Positions 45,025 to 54,085 of a DNA stretch of 64,000 bases are shown in pieces. The stretch spans positions 2,542,001 to 2,606,000 of the forward strand of contig FSRV01000001.1 of assembly GCA_900142905.1 (NCBI GenBank). The letters run 5' to 3'. Origin of the DNA: Burkholderia sp. GAS332. Its GTDB lineage: Bacteria; Pseudomonadota; Gammaproteobacteria; Burkholderiales; Burkholderiaceae. The notes beneath the pieces are model-generated. The model had not been told where the DNA came from, ran no database searches, and saw only the letters and a program-made list of their open reading frames with translations. The position numbers were made by a program, and so were the translations under genes. The first letter of the stretch is position 1. Every line of letters begins with the position of its first letter.

Positions 45025-45783
45025 ATGAAGATTACGGAGACTGCCGTCGTCACCGGCGGAGCCTCGGGACTCGGTCGGGCTACGGCCGAGCGTCTTGTTC
45101 AGGCTGGTGCAAAGGTGGTAATCGTCGATTTACCAGGGACGAATGGGGCAGAGGTCGCGACGGAAATCGGAGCGGTGGCATTCGTGGAAGCCGACGTCAC
45201 GTCTGAGAGTCAGATGGAAGCTGCGTTCGCAGCCGCAGAGGTGTTTGGACCGGTCCGGGCGACGGTTCACTGTGCGGGTCGTGGTGGAGCGTTGCGGACG
45301 CTTGATAAGGACGGGCGACCGGGATCACTCGAGACGTATGCGGCTATCGTAGCGACAAATCTCGTCGGCAGCTTCAATGTATTGCGTCTTGCCGCGGCCA
45401 GCATGGCAAAGGCGGATCCAATCGAAGGAGAACGAGGCGTAATTGTTCTAACGGCGTCGGTGGCGGCGTACGAAGGGCAAATTGGCCAGATCCCCTATGC
45501 GTCCGCAAAGGCTGGCATCGTTGGCATGACGCTCGTTGCGGCACGCGACCTGGCGAACCGGGCGATTCGCGTATGCAGTATTGCCCCCGGGATCTTCGAT
45601 ACACCAATGCTGGCACGCGTGGCTCCCCAGGTACGGGAAGCCCTTGGGCAATCCGTCCCGCACCCTGCGCGATTAGGTCGTCCCGAAGAGTACGCATTGC
45701 TCGCTGAACATATCATCGTTAATTCAATGCTGAATGGTGAAACTATTCGCCTGGACGGCGCCCTTCGAATGGCGCCACGTTAG
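45025..45783 (+). CDS. HSD10-like short-chain dehydrogenase, copy B
   Basis: The 252-residue protein is collinear with the SDR at 26949 and differs only by scattered substitutions; the cofactor loop TGGASGLG, the IVDLPG Asp, and [20 protein letters not shown] are intact. Start ATG follows GCAAAGGAAATTAC. It would oxidise 3-hydroxyacyl-CoA. It is the first gene of duplicated block B and keeps its own promoter at 44932. The genes that follow it in block A are largely decayed here, so this copy was either spared or selected. Confidence 0.92.
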   Translation: MKITETAVVTGGASGLGRATAERLVQAGAKVVIVDLPGTNGAEVATEIGAVAFVEADVTSESQMEAAFAAAEVFGPVRATVHCAGRGGALRTLDKDGRPGSLETYAAIVATNLVGSFNVLRLAAASMAKADPIEGERGVIVLTASVAAYEGQIGQIPYASAKAGIVGMTLVAARDLANRAIRVCSIAPGIFDTPMLARVAPQVREALGQSVPHPARLGRPEEYALLAEHIIVNSMLNGETIRLDGALRMAPR

Positions 45784-45914
45784 TCCGAGTTGGTGATCAG
45801 AGGGGGACGCATCGGCGGCGCACACATCGAGTGTCTACGGGAATTGGGTGCGGAAAGCTCCGCATCTAGTTGGCTATGGCCCTGTCTCTCGGACTCGCTG
45901 GTCATGGTTGGTGA

Positions 45915-46140
45915 GTTGGCCTGATTCCACTGGTATGGCTGAAATCATTTGGGGGCGGGCTCGGCCCGTGTGAATTTCCGTGGTTGCGTTATCGCGCTTG
46001 GTCATCCTCTCGGCGCATCGGGACCAAATTGGATGACTACCGTGGTGCACGGCGTCCGTCGAAGGCGAGGCAGGTTAAGTTTGCAGGCGATGTGCGAGGA
46101 AGGTGGAGTTACCAATGTGACGTTCGTCGAGTGACTTTGA
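45915..46140 (+). pseudogene. C-terminal remnant of thiolase copy B
   Basis: Translation around 45925-46134 matches the end of the thiolase at 27909: PLVWLK, then IALGHPLGASGPNWMTTVVH and MCEEGGVTNVTFVE, with a TGA two codons before the normal end. The non-coding 130 bases before it also resemble the 27708-27860 spacer of block A. About 1 kb of the gene, including the nucleophilic Cys, is deleted. Confidence 0.88.
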
Positions 46141-46225
46141 TAGCTGATCTAAGCTGGTTCTACATAATTCGTATAACAAAGCAACTGCTGAGATATTCGT
46201 TAATGCGTAGCATGAGAATTTGGCC

Positions 46226-46465
46226 ATGGATACAGGTAAAAGAACCTTACGTTCGCAGGTTGATAAATGGCTTGCGCTTGCACCCATGCAGGCAAGTCCA
46301 TTGCGCGTCATAAGAATGGGGCGCACAGCCAAAGGTGTGCGCTATGTGTGCGTCGAGGTAGCACGGCTCGCTGGTCCTCTGACCATTGCTTTCTTTCACC
46401 ACGAGGACGGCAACTGGTGTGTATTCCCGCCCGAGCTCGGCCGGTACGTAAAGGGAAGATCGTAG
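46226..46465 (+). CDS. Small Burkholderia-type hypothetical protein, copy B, intact
   Basis: The 79-residue frame MDTGKRTLRSQVDKWLALAP continues to GVRYVCVEVARLAGPLTIAF and FHHEDGNWCVFPPELGRY. Copy A at 29159 has a stop at the Trp of NWCVF, so this is the intact version. Start is placed at the Met shared with copy A; Met 46220 is an alternative. Similar short proteins are frequent in Burkholderia; no function is known to me. The pattern of beta strands with conserved FF/H-x-D-G-x-W-C-V-F-P suggests a small globular domain. Confidence 0.65.
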   Translation: MDTGKRTLRSQVDKWLALAPMQASPLRVIRMGRTAKGVRYVCVEVARLAGPLTIAFFHHEDGNWCVFPPELGRYVKGRS

Positions 46466-46673
46466 GTGCAGATCGACAGGGTTGGCATACGCGCTTCGAG
46501 TTCATGTGTTGCATTCATGGGTATGAACTCAACGAGGGTAGCGCACGAGGGTGCAGATCATTAAACGTAGTTATAAGAAGCGAATTGACGGTCGTGCATT
46601 AGGCGAATGGGCCAGGAAACGTCTCCAAGCCATTCTTCGCCAAAAAATCAGATTTCATCTTACAGTAGACGCG

Positions 46674-46858
46674 AATAAATTTTGTTGTCGTTGATATACA
46701 AGGCTTTTTTTCTTCAAGTTTTGACCATGTTCGACAAACGTTCGCCGACCCTGTCGCTGATCTAGCTGTTGGTTACGCCATGAATTGTATAAGCGACCAA
46801 TTTGACTTCGACCTGCGTCGACGTAGCTTGATCGACGCATTGTATGCTTGTCTGTGAG
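46674..46858 (+). pseudogene. Both ends of serine hydrolase copy B, joined by deletion
   Basis: The start region resembles that of the gene at 29620 but its ATG has become ATA. After about 60 bases it jumps to the 3' end: FADPVADLAVGYAMNCISDQ then RRRSLIDALYACL and a stop, matching the last 40 codons of copy A. The catalytic Ser, Lys and Tyr are gone. Confidence 0.85.
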
Positions 46859-46899
46859 AGGCGACGCCGAACCTTTACCCACACGTGACAACATTCGGC

Positions 46900-47042
46900 G
46901 ATGTGACAGATCGATTTCCGCGCCGTCGGGTGGGCGACCCTCAGCAGCTCAGAGTACGCTGCTGTGCTTCGTGTCGCCATCGTCCGATTTCGTTACCGGC
47001 ACACTTTTTTTGAAGGTTGACGACGGCCAGTATCCGCGTTGA
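46900..47042 (+). pseudogene. C-terminal remnant of FabG-like SDR copy B
   Basis: Matches the last ~45 codons of the gene at 39525: RFPRRRVGDPQQL, a frameshift, then LCFVSPSSDFVTGT and KVDDGQYPR before TGA. It follows the serine hydrolase remnant directly, showing that everything corresponding to 30.8-40.16 kb of block A was deleted here. Confidence 0.88.
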
Positions 47043-47083
47043 GCGACGGCCGAGTGTCTAACCATAACTGTACTTAACCAGGG

Positions 47084-48241
47084 ATGGATTCTATGTCGGA
47101 AAGTCGAAGCCCGTGGATCACGGATGATCTCGCGATCTTCCAGGACGCGATCCGAAAATTCATTGAACGCGAACTCGTACCAAATGAAGATCGCTGGTGG
47201 AAGCAGCAACATGTGGATCGAGAAGCATGGCGCAAGGCCGGCGAGGTTGGAATGTTATGCGCAAGCATTCCCGAGGAATATGGGGGAGGCGGAGGGACGT
47301 TTGCTCATGAAGCGATTATCATGTTCGAGCAAGCGAAAGCGCTGGCGAGCAGTCTCGGTAACAGCGTGCATAGCGGCATCGTTGCGCACTATATCTTGAG
47401 GTACGGGACGGAGGCACAAAAGCAACGGTGGCTTCCCAAGATGGCCACGGGGGAGATGATCGGCGCCATCGCGATGTCGGAACCTGGAGCGGGTTCCGAT
47501 TTGAAGTCGATCAAGACAAGAGCTATCCGTGACGGAGATCACTACGTGATCAATGGCTCGAAGACGTTCATCTCAAACGGTCTGCACGCGGATCTTGTTT
47601 GCGTGGTCGCCAAGACGGATCCGGAGCTGGGGGCAAAAGGCGTCTCGATTGTCGTCGTCGAAACCGCGGATTTGCCGGGCTTTCGTCGGGGGCGCGTACT
47701 GGAGAAAATCGGTCTGAAAGGACAGGACACGACGGAACTGTTCTTCGACGATGTACGAGTTTCGATCGAGAACTTGCTGGGCACTGAAGAGGGCAAAGGC
47801 TTCTCCCAACTCATGGAGCAATTGCCGAAAGAGCGGATGATCATCGCCCTATCCGCCTTGGCGGCAATGGAGCGGGCGATTGAGGAAACCATCGCCTACG
47901 TGCGTGAGCGCAAGGTGTTTGGCGCGGAGCTTATCAGTTTGCAAAATACGCGCTTCAAGTTGGCGGAATGCAAGACGAACGCGACCGTTTCGCGTGCGTT
48001 TGTCGATAGCTGTATGGAAAAGGTGCTGCGTGGTGAACTCGATCCGGAGACGGCCGCCATGGCGAAATGGTGGTGCACCCAGAGAAGCTGCGAGATCATT
48101 GACGAGTGCCTGCAACTGCATGGTGGATACGGTTACATGGCCGAGTATCCAATCGCGAAACTCTATGTCAACTCGCGAGTCGGAAAAATCTACGGTGGTT
48201 CGAATGAAATCATGAAAGAGTTGATCGCTCGGACACTGTAG
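47084..48241 (+). CDS. Long-chain acyl-CoA dehydrogenase (ACADL-like), copy B
   Basis: The 385-residue protein aligns without gaps to copy A at 40429. Catalytic and signature segments are intact: [28 protein letters not shown] with the expected base, [17 protein letters not shown] and [21 protein letters not shown] identity is complete over some segments (for example 47630-47765 versus 40975-41110) and lower elsewhere, suggesting gene conversion or uneven selection. Start at ATG 47084; ATG 47093 is possible. It is the last gene of block B and lies about 310 bases before etfB. Confidence 0.93.
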   Translation: MDSMSESRSPWITDDLAIFQDAIRKFIERELVPNEDRWWKQQHVDREAWRKAGEVGMLCASIPEEYGGGGGTFAHEAIIMFEQAKALASSLGNSVHSGIVAHYILRYGTEAQKQRWLPKMATGEMIGAIAMSEPGAGSDLKSIKTRAIRDGDHYVINGSKTFISNGLHADLVCVVAKTDPELGAKGVSIVVVETADLPGFRRGRVLEKIGLKGQDTTELFFDDVRVSIENLLGTEEGKGFSQLMEQLPKERMIIALSALAAMERAIEETIAYVRERKVFGAELISLQNTRFKLAECKTNATVSRAFVDSCMEKVLRGELDPETAAMAKWWCTQRSCEIIDECLQLHGGYGYMAEYPIAKLYVNSRVGKIYGGSNEIMKELIARTL

Positions 48242-48552
48242 TAGACCGCTTTGAATCAAGGTATGTCGGGTCCCTCGATGACTCGACGGGAGACGCTGCT
48301 TCGCTTCAAAGTCGAAGTTGCGTTAAAGCGGTTCCGGACAAGCGGGCCAAATTTTTTTTGCGATGTCGCGGCTTCGTACCAAGTCGTCACAGGACAGATC
48401 GAGGCCTTCTGGAGGCTGGAGGCAACTGTGTGCCAGGCTACAGTCCGGTGACTCGGTGGTGGGAGAGTCATCCGCGTCGTCATCATGGGGTCTGTTGTAG
48501 TGGCGTTGCGAGACAGGGGCAGAGAATCTGTGACAACTTATGGGAGGAAAGT
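48242..48552. other. Intergenic region between block B and etfBA
   Basis: About 310 bases without a gene; the apparent upstream extension of the etfB frame does not resemble ETF protein. It should contain the etfBA promoter, but none is clear. Confidence 0.4.
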
Positions 48553-49302
48553 TTGAAGATTTTGGTTTCGCTCAAGAGAGTGGTCGATTACAACGTCAAG
48601 GTCCGTGTAAAGTCCGATGGCAGTGGCGTTGACCTGGCGAACGTGAAGATGTCGATGAATCCGTTCGACGAAATCGCGGTTGAAGAAGCTGTTCGTCTGC
48701 GGGAAGCGGGCGTGGCGACTGAAGTGATCGCTGTGTCGGCGGGTGTCACGCAAGCGCAGGAAACGCTGCGCACGGCGCTGGCGATCGGTGCGGACCGCGC
48801 GATCCTGATCGAGTCGAACGAAGACCTGCAGCCGCTGGCTGTCGCCAAGCTGCTCAAGGCGTTGATCGACAAGGAACAGCCGCAGCTGGTCATCCTCGGC
48901 AAGCAGGCAATCGACGACGATTCGAACCAGACCGGCCAGATGCTGGCGGCGCTGGCAAACCTGCCGCAAGCAACGTTTGCCTCGAAGGTTGTCGTGGCCG
49001 ACGGTAAGGCTACGGTTTCGCGCGAAGTGGATGGTGGTGCTGAAACGCTGTCGCTGAGCTTGCCGGCCGTGATCACGACCGACCTGCGCCTGAACGAGCC
49101 GCGCTACGTGACGCTGCCGAACATCATGAAGGCGAAGAAGAAGCCGCTGGAAGTCATCAAGCCAGAAGAGCTCGGAGTTGATGTGACGCCGCGCCTGAAG
49201 ACGCTGAAGGTCGTTGAGCCGCCGAAGCGCTCCGCCGGTGTAAAGGTGGCGGACGTGAAGACGCTGGTCGAGAAGCTCAAGACCGAAGCCAAGGTGCTGT
49301 AA
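48553..49302 (+). CDS. etfB: Electron transfer flavoprotein beta subunit
   Basis: The start is TTG at 48553, after GGGAGGAAAG; it aligns with the usual ETF-beta N-terminus [19 protein letters not shown] and gives 249 residues, the family length. Signature segments include [59 protein letters not shown] (AMP/FAD region) and [14 protein letters not shown] accepts electrons from acyl-CoA dehydrogenases and passes them to ETF:quinone oxidoreductase. etfA follows after 16 bases. Strongly biased codons indicate high expression and a core-genome origin. The five dehydrogenase genes in the window are its likely donors. Confidence 0.97.
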   Translation: MKILVSLKRVVDYNVKVRVKSDGSGVDLANVKMSMNPFDEIAVEEAVRLREAGVATEVIAVSAGVTQAQETLRTALAIGADRAILIESNEDLQPLAVAKLLKALIDKEQPQLVILGKQAIDDDSNQTGQMLAALANLPQATFASKVVVADGKATVSREVDGGAETLSLSLPAVITTDLRLNEPRYVTLPNIMKAKKKPLEVIKPEELGVDVTPRLKTLKVVEPPKRSAGVKVADVKTLVEKLKTEAKVL

Positions 49303-49318
49303 GAGGGAGACAGAGCAA

Positions 49319-50257
49319 ATGACGATTCTGGTAATTGCAGAACACGACAACGCGTCGATCAAGGCCGCGACGCTGAACACGATCGCAGCCGCGCAGAAGA
49401 TTGGTGGTGATATTCACGTGCTGGTCGCGGGTGAAAACGCTCAGGGCGCAGCGGATGCAGCAGCGAAGATTGCAGGCGTGAGCAAGGTATTGCTGGCTGA
49501 CGCGCCGCAACTCGCAGCAGGCCTGGCGGAAAACGTCGAAGCGACGGTGCTGAACATCGCGAAGGACTACACACACATCCTCGCGCCGGCAACGGCCTAC
49601 GGCAAGAACATCGCGCCGCGTATCGCCGCGAAGCTCGACGTCGCGCAGATCAGCGACATCACCGCAGTGGACAGCGCCGACACGTTCGAGCGCCCGATCT
49701 ATGCAGGCAACGCGATCGCTACCGTTCAATCGGCTGACCCGATCAAGGTCATCACGGTCCGCACGACCGGTTTCGACCCCGTCGCAGCCGAAGGCGGCAG
49801 CGCGACGGTCGAGAAGATCGCCGCCGCAGCCGACAGCGGCCTGTCGCAGTTCGTTAGCCGTGAAGTGACGAAGCTGGACCGTCCGGAACTGACCTCGGCG
49901 TCGATCATCGTCTCTGGTGGTCGGGGTCTGGGCAGCGGCGAGAACTACACCGCGGTGCTCGAGCCGCTGGCGGACAAGCTCGGCGCGGCCCTCGGTGCTT
50001 CACGCGCTGCAGTCGACGCAGGCTTCGTGCCGAACGACTACCAGGTGGGCCAGACCGGCAAGATCGTCGCGCCGCAACTGTACGTCGCGGTGGGCATCTC
50101 GGGTGCAATCCAGCATCTGGCCGGCATGAAGGACTCGAAGGTGATCGTGGCGATCAACAAGGACCCGGAAGCGCCGATTTTCAGCGTGGCCGATTATGGT
50201 CTGGTCGGCGATCTGTTCACTGTCGTGCCTGAATTCGTCGCGGCCCTGCAGCATTGA
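49319..50257 (+). CDS. etfA: Electron transfer flavoprotein alpha subunit
   Basis: The 312-residue protein begins [20 protein letters not shown] after GAGGGAGACAG and has the two ETF-alpha domains: the N-terminal Rossmann-like part and the FAD-binding C-terminal part with [50 protein letters not shown] and [20 protein letters not shown]. It pairs with EtfB at 48553 to form the FAD-containing heterodimer. Codon bias is the same as for etfB. Downstream the sequence breaks into an mmsA scrap and an IS1595 element, so the original neighbourhood is lost. Confidence 0.97.
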   Translation: MTILVIAEHDNASIKAATLNTIAAAQKIGGDIHVLVAGENAQGAADAAAKIAGVSKVLLADAPQLAAGLAENVEATVLNIAKDYTHILAPATAYGKNIAPRIAAKLDVAQISDITAVDSADTFERPIYAGNAIATVQSADPIKVITVRTTGFDPVAAEGGSATVEKIAAAADSGLSQFVSREVTKLDRPELTSASIIVSGGRGLGSGENYTAVLEPLADKLGAALGASRAAVDAGFVPNDYQVGQTGKIVAPQLYVAVGISGAIQHLAGMKDSKVIVAINKDPEAPIFSVADYGLVGDLFTVVPEFVAALQH

Positions 50258-50329
50258 TAGCACCATGATATTTTTGCGATTTGAAATGGCACGGAGGCTG
50301 CAACGAAGTCGACGGGTTTCTGCACAAAC

Positions 50330-50760
50330 ACCCAAGGTGAAAAACGGCAAGGAAGCCGACGCGGAAATGACCCCATTGTCACGCGTCGAGCGCCGGAGCG
50401 CATCGAAGGCTACGTCGCCAGTGGGATGGAAGAGAGCGCGCGACTCGTCATTGACGGACGTGGCTTCAAGGTGCCGTGCCACGAAGAGGGTATCTTTACT
50501 GGTGGCACGCTGTTCGATCACGTCACGCCCGAGATGCGCATCTACACAGGAAGAGATTTTTGCGCCAACGCTTGCCGGCGTCCGTTTGAAGGATTTTTCC
50601 AGAGCAGTGCAGCTGATCAACGATCATTAGTTCGGGAAAGCGCGGCCAGCCGCGCTGCGCGACTGCAACGTGGTGGCGACGTTCGGCCGCCAGATCGAAA
50701 TGGGCGGGGTGGACATCAGCGTGCCGATTCCGGTACCGCTGGCATGGCCTTCAATCCTGC
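50330..50760 (+). pseudogene. Decayed 3' part of a methylmalonate-semialdehyde dehydrogenase gene
   Basis: The stretch encodes [18 protein letters not shown] and [18 protein letters not shown] in one frame, then [19 protein letters not shown] and, in a third frame, [20 protein letters not shown] then PIPVPLAWP. These are the C-terminal blocks of MmsA-type CoA-acylating aldehyde dehydrogenases. Several frameshifts and missing pieces exclude function. The active-site Cys region lies in the lost part. Confidence 0.82.
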
Positions 50761-51320
50761 TACCGAACACGCGCCCTGTGCGTGGCTGACCTCTAATGGT
50801 CGCCCAAGAAGTTGCGCTCGGTCGGCAATTCAAATGAACGTGTGCGCAGTCGGCGTCCCGTCCTGTAGCAGGTCTGAAAATCTCGTCCATTGCCACTCTG
50901 TCCCCAAAAAGAAGGCTCAGAGAGCCGCAATCCGGACCTTCGTTCGACCATTGTTTGCGTTTTTCTCCGGTTCTTACACTTCGCGAACCCCCGTCCTGAG
51001 GAACGGATGGGTGGGTGGCCGTCAGAGGAACGGCTGAGAGACTCACCGCGTGCCTATGCGACGAATTTGATGCAGATTAGTCCGCCGTAGCGGGGACGCG
51101 ATCGCACGGGCGAGGCGCAGTTGGTGCGAGACCGGCCGCCCGTGCTTAACCGGCCATGACCGGGTCCGGGACGCGCGGGCCGTTCCTCTAACTCCGCTAA
51201 CTCCATCTATCAGCATTGCGCCGTGAAAAGAGGGTGCCATCGGAGTCGGGTCGACGAACATCGAGACACGACAGCATCGAAATGAATTTGGTATCTAATA
51301 GGTAACCTTTTGCTATGCAT
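50761..51320. other. Gene-free stretch before the IS1595 element
   Basis: About 560 bases with no frame that resembles a protein on either strand. Probably debris left by rearrangement. Confidence 0.4.
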
Positions 51321-51328
51321 TAGCTACC
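51321..51328. repeat. Left flanking octamer TAGCTACC, probable target duplication
   Basis: The same 8 bases occur at 52438-52445, directly beyond the other end of the IS1595 element. IS1595-family elements make 8-base target duplications. Confidence 0.7.
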
Positions 51329-52437
51329 TATGGGGTATCCATTTAACCGGGGCTGGTCGCATACTACCGGCATGGAGATCCCAATCGCAGGCGTTGATTA
51401 CCCTCGTTCCTTCGGCGAGTTCCAGACGTGGTTCCAGTCCGACGCCGACTGCCTGGACTACCTGGAGTGGCTGCGCTGGCCGTCCGGGTTTGTCTGTCCG
51501 GAATGCGGCCGCGCTGGCGGATGGCGGCTGGGAGACAAGAGGTTCATGTGCGCGGACGGTGACACCCGAACATCCGTGACGGCGGGGACCATCTTCGACC
51601 GAACCCGTACGCCACTCACAGTTTGGTTCGCAGCTTGCTGGAACTTCGCCTGCGGCAAGGACGGAATCTCGGCCCTGAGTCTGAAGCGGACTTTGCAAAT
51701 CGGCTCGTACCAGACGGCTTGGGCCATGCTGCACCGGTTGCGATCCGCGTTGGTTCGTCCCGATCGGGAACTCCTGCGCGGCAAGGTAGAGGTGGATGAA
51801 ACGTACATCGGCGGTCTCGAGCCGGGGTTGACCGGAGGGCGCGCCCAAGGCAAGAAGGTACTAACATGTATCGCAGCCGAGATCCTTGAGCCCAAGGGGT
51901 TTGGCCGCTGCCGTATGGCAGCCCGTCGCGGACGCCTCGGCGAAGTCGCTGCAGGCTTTCGTGTCGGCAAACGTCGAGCCAGGGGCAACGGTGATCACCG
52001 ACGCCTGGCAGAGCTACCGAGGATTGGCGAAGAAAGGCTACATCCATGACCGTCGCAGCCAGCGGGCAGCCAGCGCGCGCGGAGAAAACCCGGGCGCGCT
52101 GCTGCCCGGCGTGCATCGAATCGCGTCCTTGGCAAAGCGCTGGCTGCTGGGAACACACCAGGGAGCGGTGGACGCCGCGCACTTGCCCAGCTACCTCAAC
52201 GAGTTCGTGTTCCGCTTCAACCGCCGACGTTCACGTAACCGCGGGCTGCTGTTTTACAGGGTCTTGGAGCTCGCCGTCGCCCATGACCCCGTGCGCTACC
52301 AGGACCTGACGCGCAAGAAAAATCCCAAGGCTATGCGGCCCACGCCACCGCGGAAACGCGGACATCCTCCCAGTCTCGAGCGCCCTCGACAGAACCGGCC
52401 GTGGAGACGATCTGACTCCGGTTAAATGGACACCCCA
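51329..52437 (+). mobile_element. IS1595-family insertion sequence, transposase frameshifted
   Basis: The ends form inverted repeats: TGGGGTATCCATTTAACCGG at the left (from 51331) and, read inward from the right end at 52437, TGGGGTGTCCATTTAACCGG, one mismatch in 20. TAGCTACC flanks both ends. The transposase gene is split by a frameshift near 51920, so the element is probably immobile. Confidence 0.9.
51372..52425 (+). pseudogene. IS1595-family transposase, split by a frameshift
   Basis: The first frame from ATG 51372 (MEIPIAGVDYPRSFGEFQTW) holds the zinc-ribbon-like CxxC (FVCPECGRAGG), the HTH region and VEVDETYIGG with the first catalytic Asp. Around 51915-51930 the coding shifts frame, and the second piece carries VITDAWQSYRGLAKKGYIHD with the second Asp and the LNEFVFRFNRR C-terminal motif, ending at 52425. 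The uninterrupted first frame stops early at 52049. Confidence 0.9.
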
Positions 52438-52445
52438 TAGCTACC
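52438..52445. repeat. Right flanking octamer TAGCTACC, probable target duplication
   Basis: Pairs with 51321-51328 at the other side of the IS1595 element. Confidence 0.7.
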
Positions 52446-53084
52446 TTATTGGTGTCCCCTTGATTCCTGTGCAATTTCCCGGTTAGGCCGATCCAAGCCT
52501 AGCAAGGCTTCGCCTTGTGGTCATAAAACTTAAGTGCATAAAATCAAGCGCTTGCCGTCTCCCCCCCCTTTTGATCGACGGCGATACCCGCGGGCCTATA
52601 GGCGGGGGCGACCTGTTCATCTGACCCATCCAGCATGCTGGGCGTGGATTTCTTCGACGTCTGCTGCCTGGCTGGCCGCTGAGCACGTGCACCCGCCACT
52701 CGATGCAAGCACGCGATCTGGCGAAATTGATCAATACAGGCGGTGCGGTGGTGCGAGGTCCGAGTTGCGACGCTCCCGAGGCTGTCGCCTGCAGAACGGG
52801 CCAGTTGATGAGCAAACTGATCGAGGTATTTGGTACTGCTCTCAGGCGCGTCGACTCGTTGCGGCGGCGGGCAGGTCAGTGAGACTTGGAAGAATACGCC
52901 ACGCGTAGGGCGACACTGGAAAGTTGAACGTCCTTCGCAGATTGATGCCTTCGAGTTACGTCGGTGCAATCCTCCTTATCTGGTCGGCGCTAATGGGCTG
53001 AACAAAAAAACGGTGCATTGTCAGCAGAAGACCGCCACCAATAGACTCATTATTAGGCAGGAGTTAATAATTGTCATAAAAATC
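52446..53084. other. Intergenic region before the LysR-controlled module
   Basis: About 640 bases without a recognisable gene. AT content rises towards the right end (from about 53040), as expected for a promoter region; the operator at 53085 follows. Confidence 0.4.
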
Positions 53085-53104
53085 CAAATTGTGCTAAAAA
53101 TTTG
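53085..53104. promoter_or_regulatory. Candidate LysR-type operator CAAATT-N8-AATTTG (site 1)
   Basis: CAAATT (53085-53090) and AATTTG (53099-53104) form a perfect inverted repeat around GTGCTAAA. A nearly identical 20-base sequence lies in the intergenic region between the lysR gene and hyuA (57920-57939). Shared bases outside the arms (GTGC and following GTC) make chance unlikely. It is 138 bases upstream of the racemase-family gene. Confidence 0.65.
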
Positions 53105-53241
53105 TCCAGCCCAGCATTGGCTCCACACTGCTCATGATGCGATGCGCGAACGAGCACTCCAAGCATCGCTCATATGATTTGGGAAGCGACTGGCATGAGC
53201 ATGCCCTGCGCGAAACGCAATATTTGACGGAGAGTTACGAA

Positions 53242-53982
53242 ATGTATGGATGGAGAGCACGGATCGGGCTGATGGTCCCTTCGGTCAATACCACGATGGA
53301 GACCGAATTCTGGAAACTCGCTCCGAGCGGCGTCTCAGTGCATACCGGACGCATCAGTGGCGGACGTTTGGGCACGCCGGAAGAGTTGCGGAGCATGGAA
53401 AAAGAGGCCAAGACGGCTGCCGCATCAATCGCAAACACGGAACCGGATATTGTCGTCTACGGCTGTACATCGGGCAGCTTTTTCGAAGGGCCCGAATGGA
53501 ACCAACGGATCTGTGACGAACTCGGGGAAATCGCGAAGGCTCCTGTCATTACAACTGCGGGTGCCATGGTGGAATGCGTCACGCGGAACAGGCACGAACG
53601 AATCGATGTGGTCACCCCGTACGTCGCGCTGACCAACGAGCGCCTTAAAGCGTTTCTGTCACATTACAACGTGTCCGTGGGCAACCTGGGCACGTTCGAT
53701 ATGTTGGACATGTTCGACCACGCCAAGATTCAGCCTGAGGAAGTCTACCGAAAGGTCAAGCAAACTGTGAGCGCAGACTCGACGGCTGTCTTCGTTGCAT
53801 GCACTCAGGTTCGAGCGTTAGAAGTGCTAGAGCTCTTGGAGCAGGACCTAGGTATTCCGGTCTACTCGGCCGTCCAAGCCACTGCCTGGTTGGCGTTCGA
53901 CAAGTTGGGTCTCGCTCCGGTGATCAACGGGTATGGCAGCTTGCTCAGTTCCCTGAACAATAGTATGTCCTCTCGAAAGTAA
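53242..53982 (+). CDS. Asp/Glu racemase superfamily enzyme, maleate-isomerase-like
   Basis: ATG 53242 (MYGWRARIGLMVPSVNTTME) is preferred; it follows ACGGAGAGTTACGAA and gives 246 residues. The protein resembles maleate cis-trans isomerases and arylmalonate decarboxylases. Two catalytic cysteines are present, Cys75 in VVYGCTSGSF and Cys187 in FVACTQVRAL, as in isomerases and racemases; arylmalonate decarboxylase has only the second. The dioxyanion-hole segment PSVNTTME is kept. It may isomerise or racemise a dicarboxylate or a hydantoin-related acid. It opens the LysR module, downstream of an operator shared with the hyuA promoter. Confidence 0.87.
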   Translation: MYGWRARIGLMVPSVNTTMETEFWKLAPSGVSVHTGRISGGRLGTPEELRSMEKEAKTAAASIANTEPDIVVYGCTSGSFFEGPEWNQRICDELGEIAKAPVITTAGAMVECVTRNRHERIDVVTPYVALTNERLKAFLSHYNVSVGNLGTFDMLDMFDHAKIQPEEVYRKVKQTVSADSTAVFVACTQVRALEVLELLEQDLGIPVYSAVQATAWLAFDKLGLAPVINGYGSLLSSLNNSMSSRK

Positions 53983-54085
53983 TGATGCGTGTGCACGCCC
54001 TCTCTCCTGCGGAGGGCGTAGTTGAGCAAAGCGTCTTCACTATTACGTTGGGTTTGCTGTGAATGCACGTAGTGCGGGAGTAACC

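Noticed and set aside
45025..45206. Frame running from the IS3 orfB across the SDR copy B start
   Set aside because: It is a read-through of the truncated transposase frame into another frame of the SDR; the true SDR starts at 45025 in a different frame.
52534..52908. 124-codon plus-strand frame and a minus-strand frame in the same place
   Set aside because: Composition is typical of random GC-rich frames, and neither has a ribosome site or recognisable motif.
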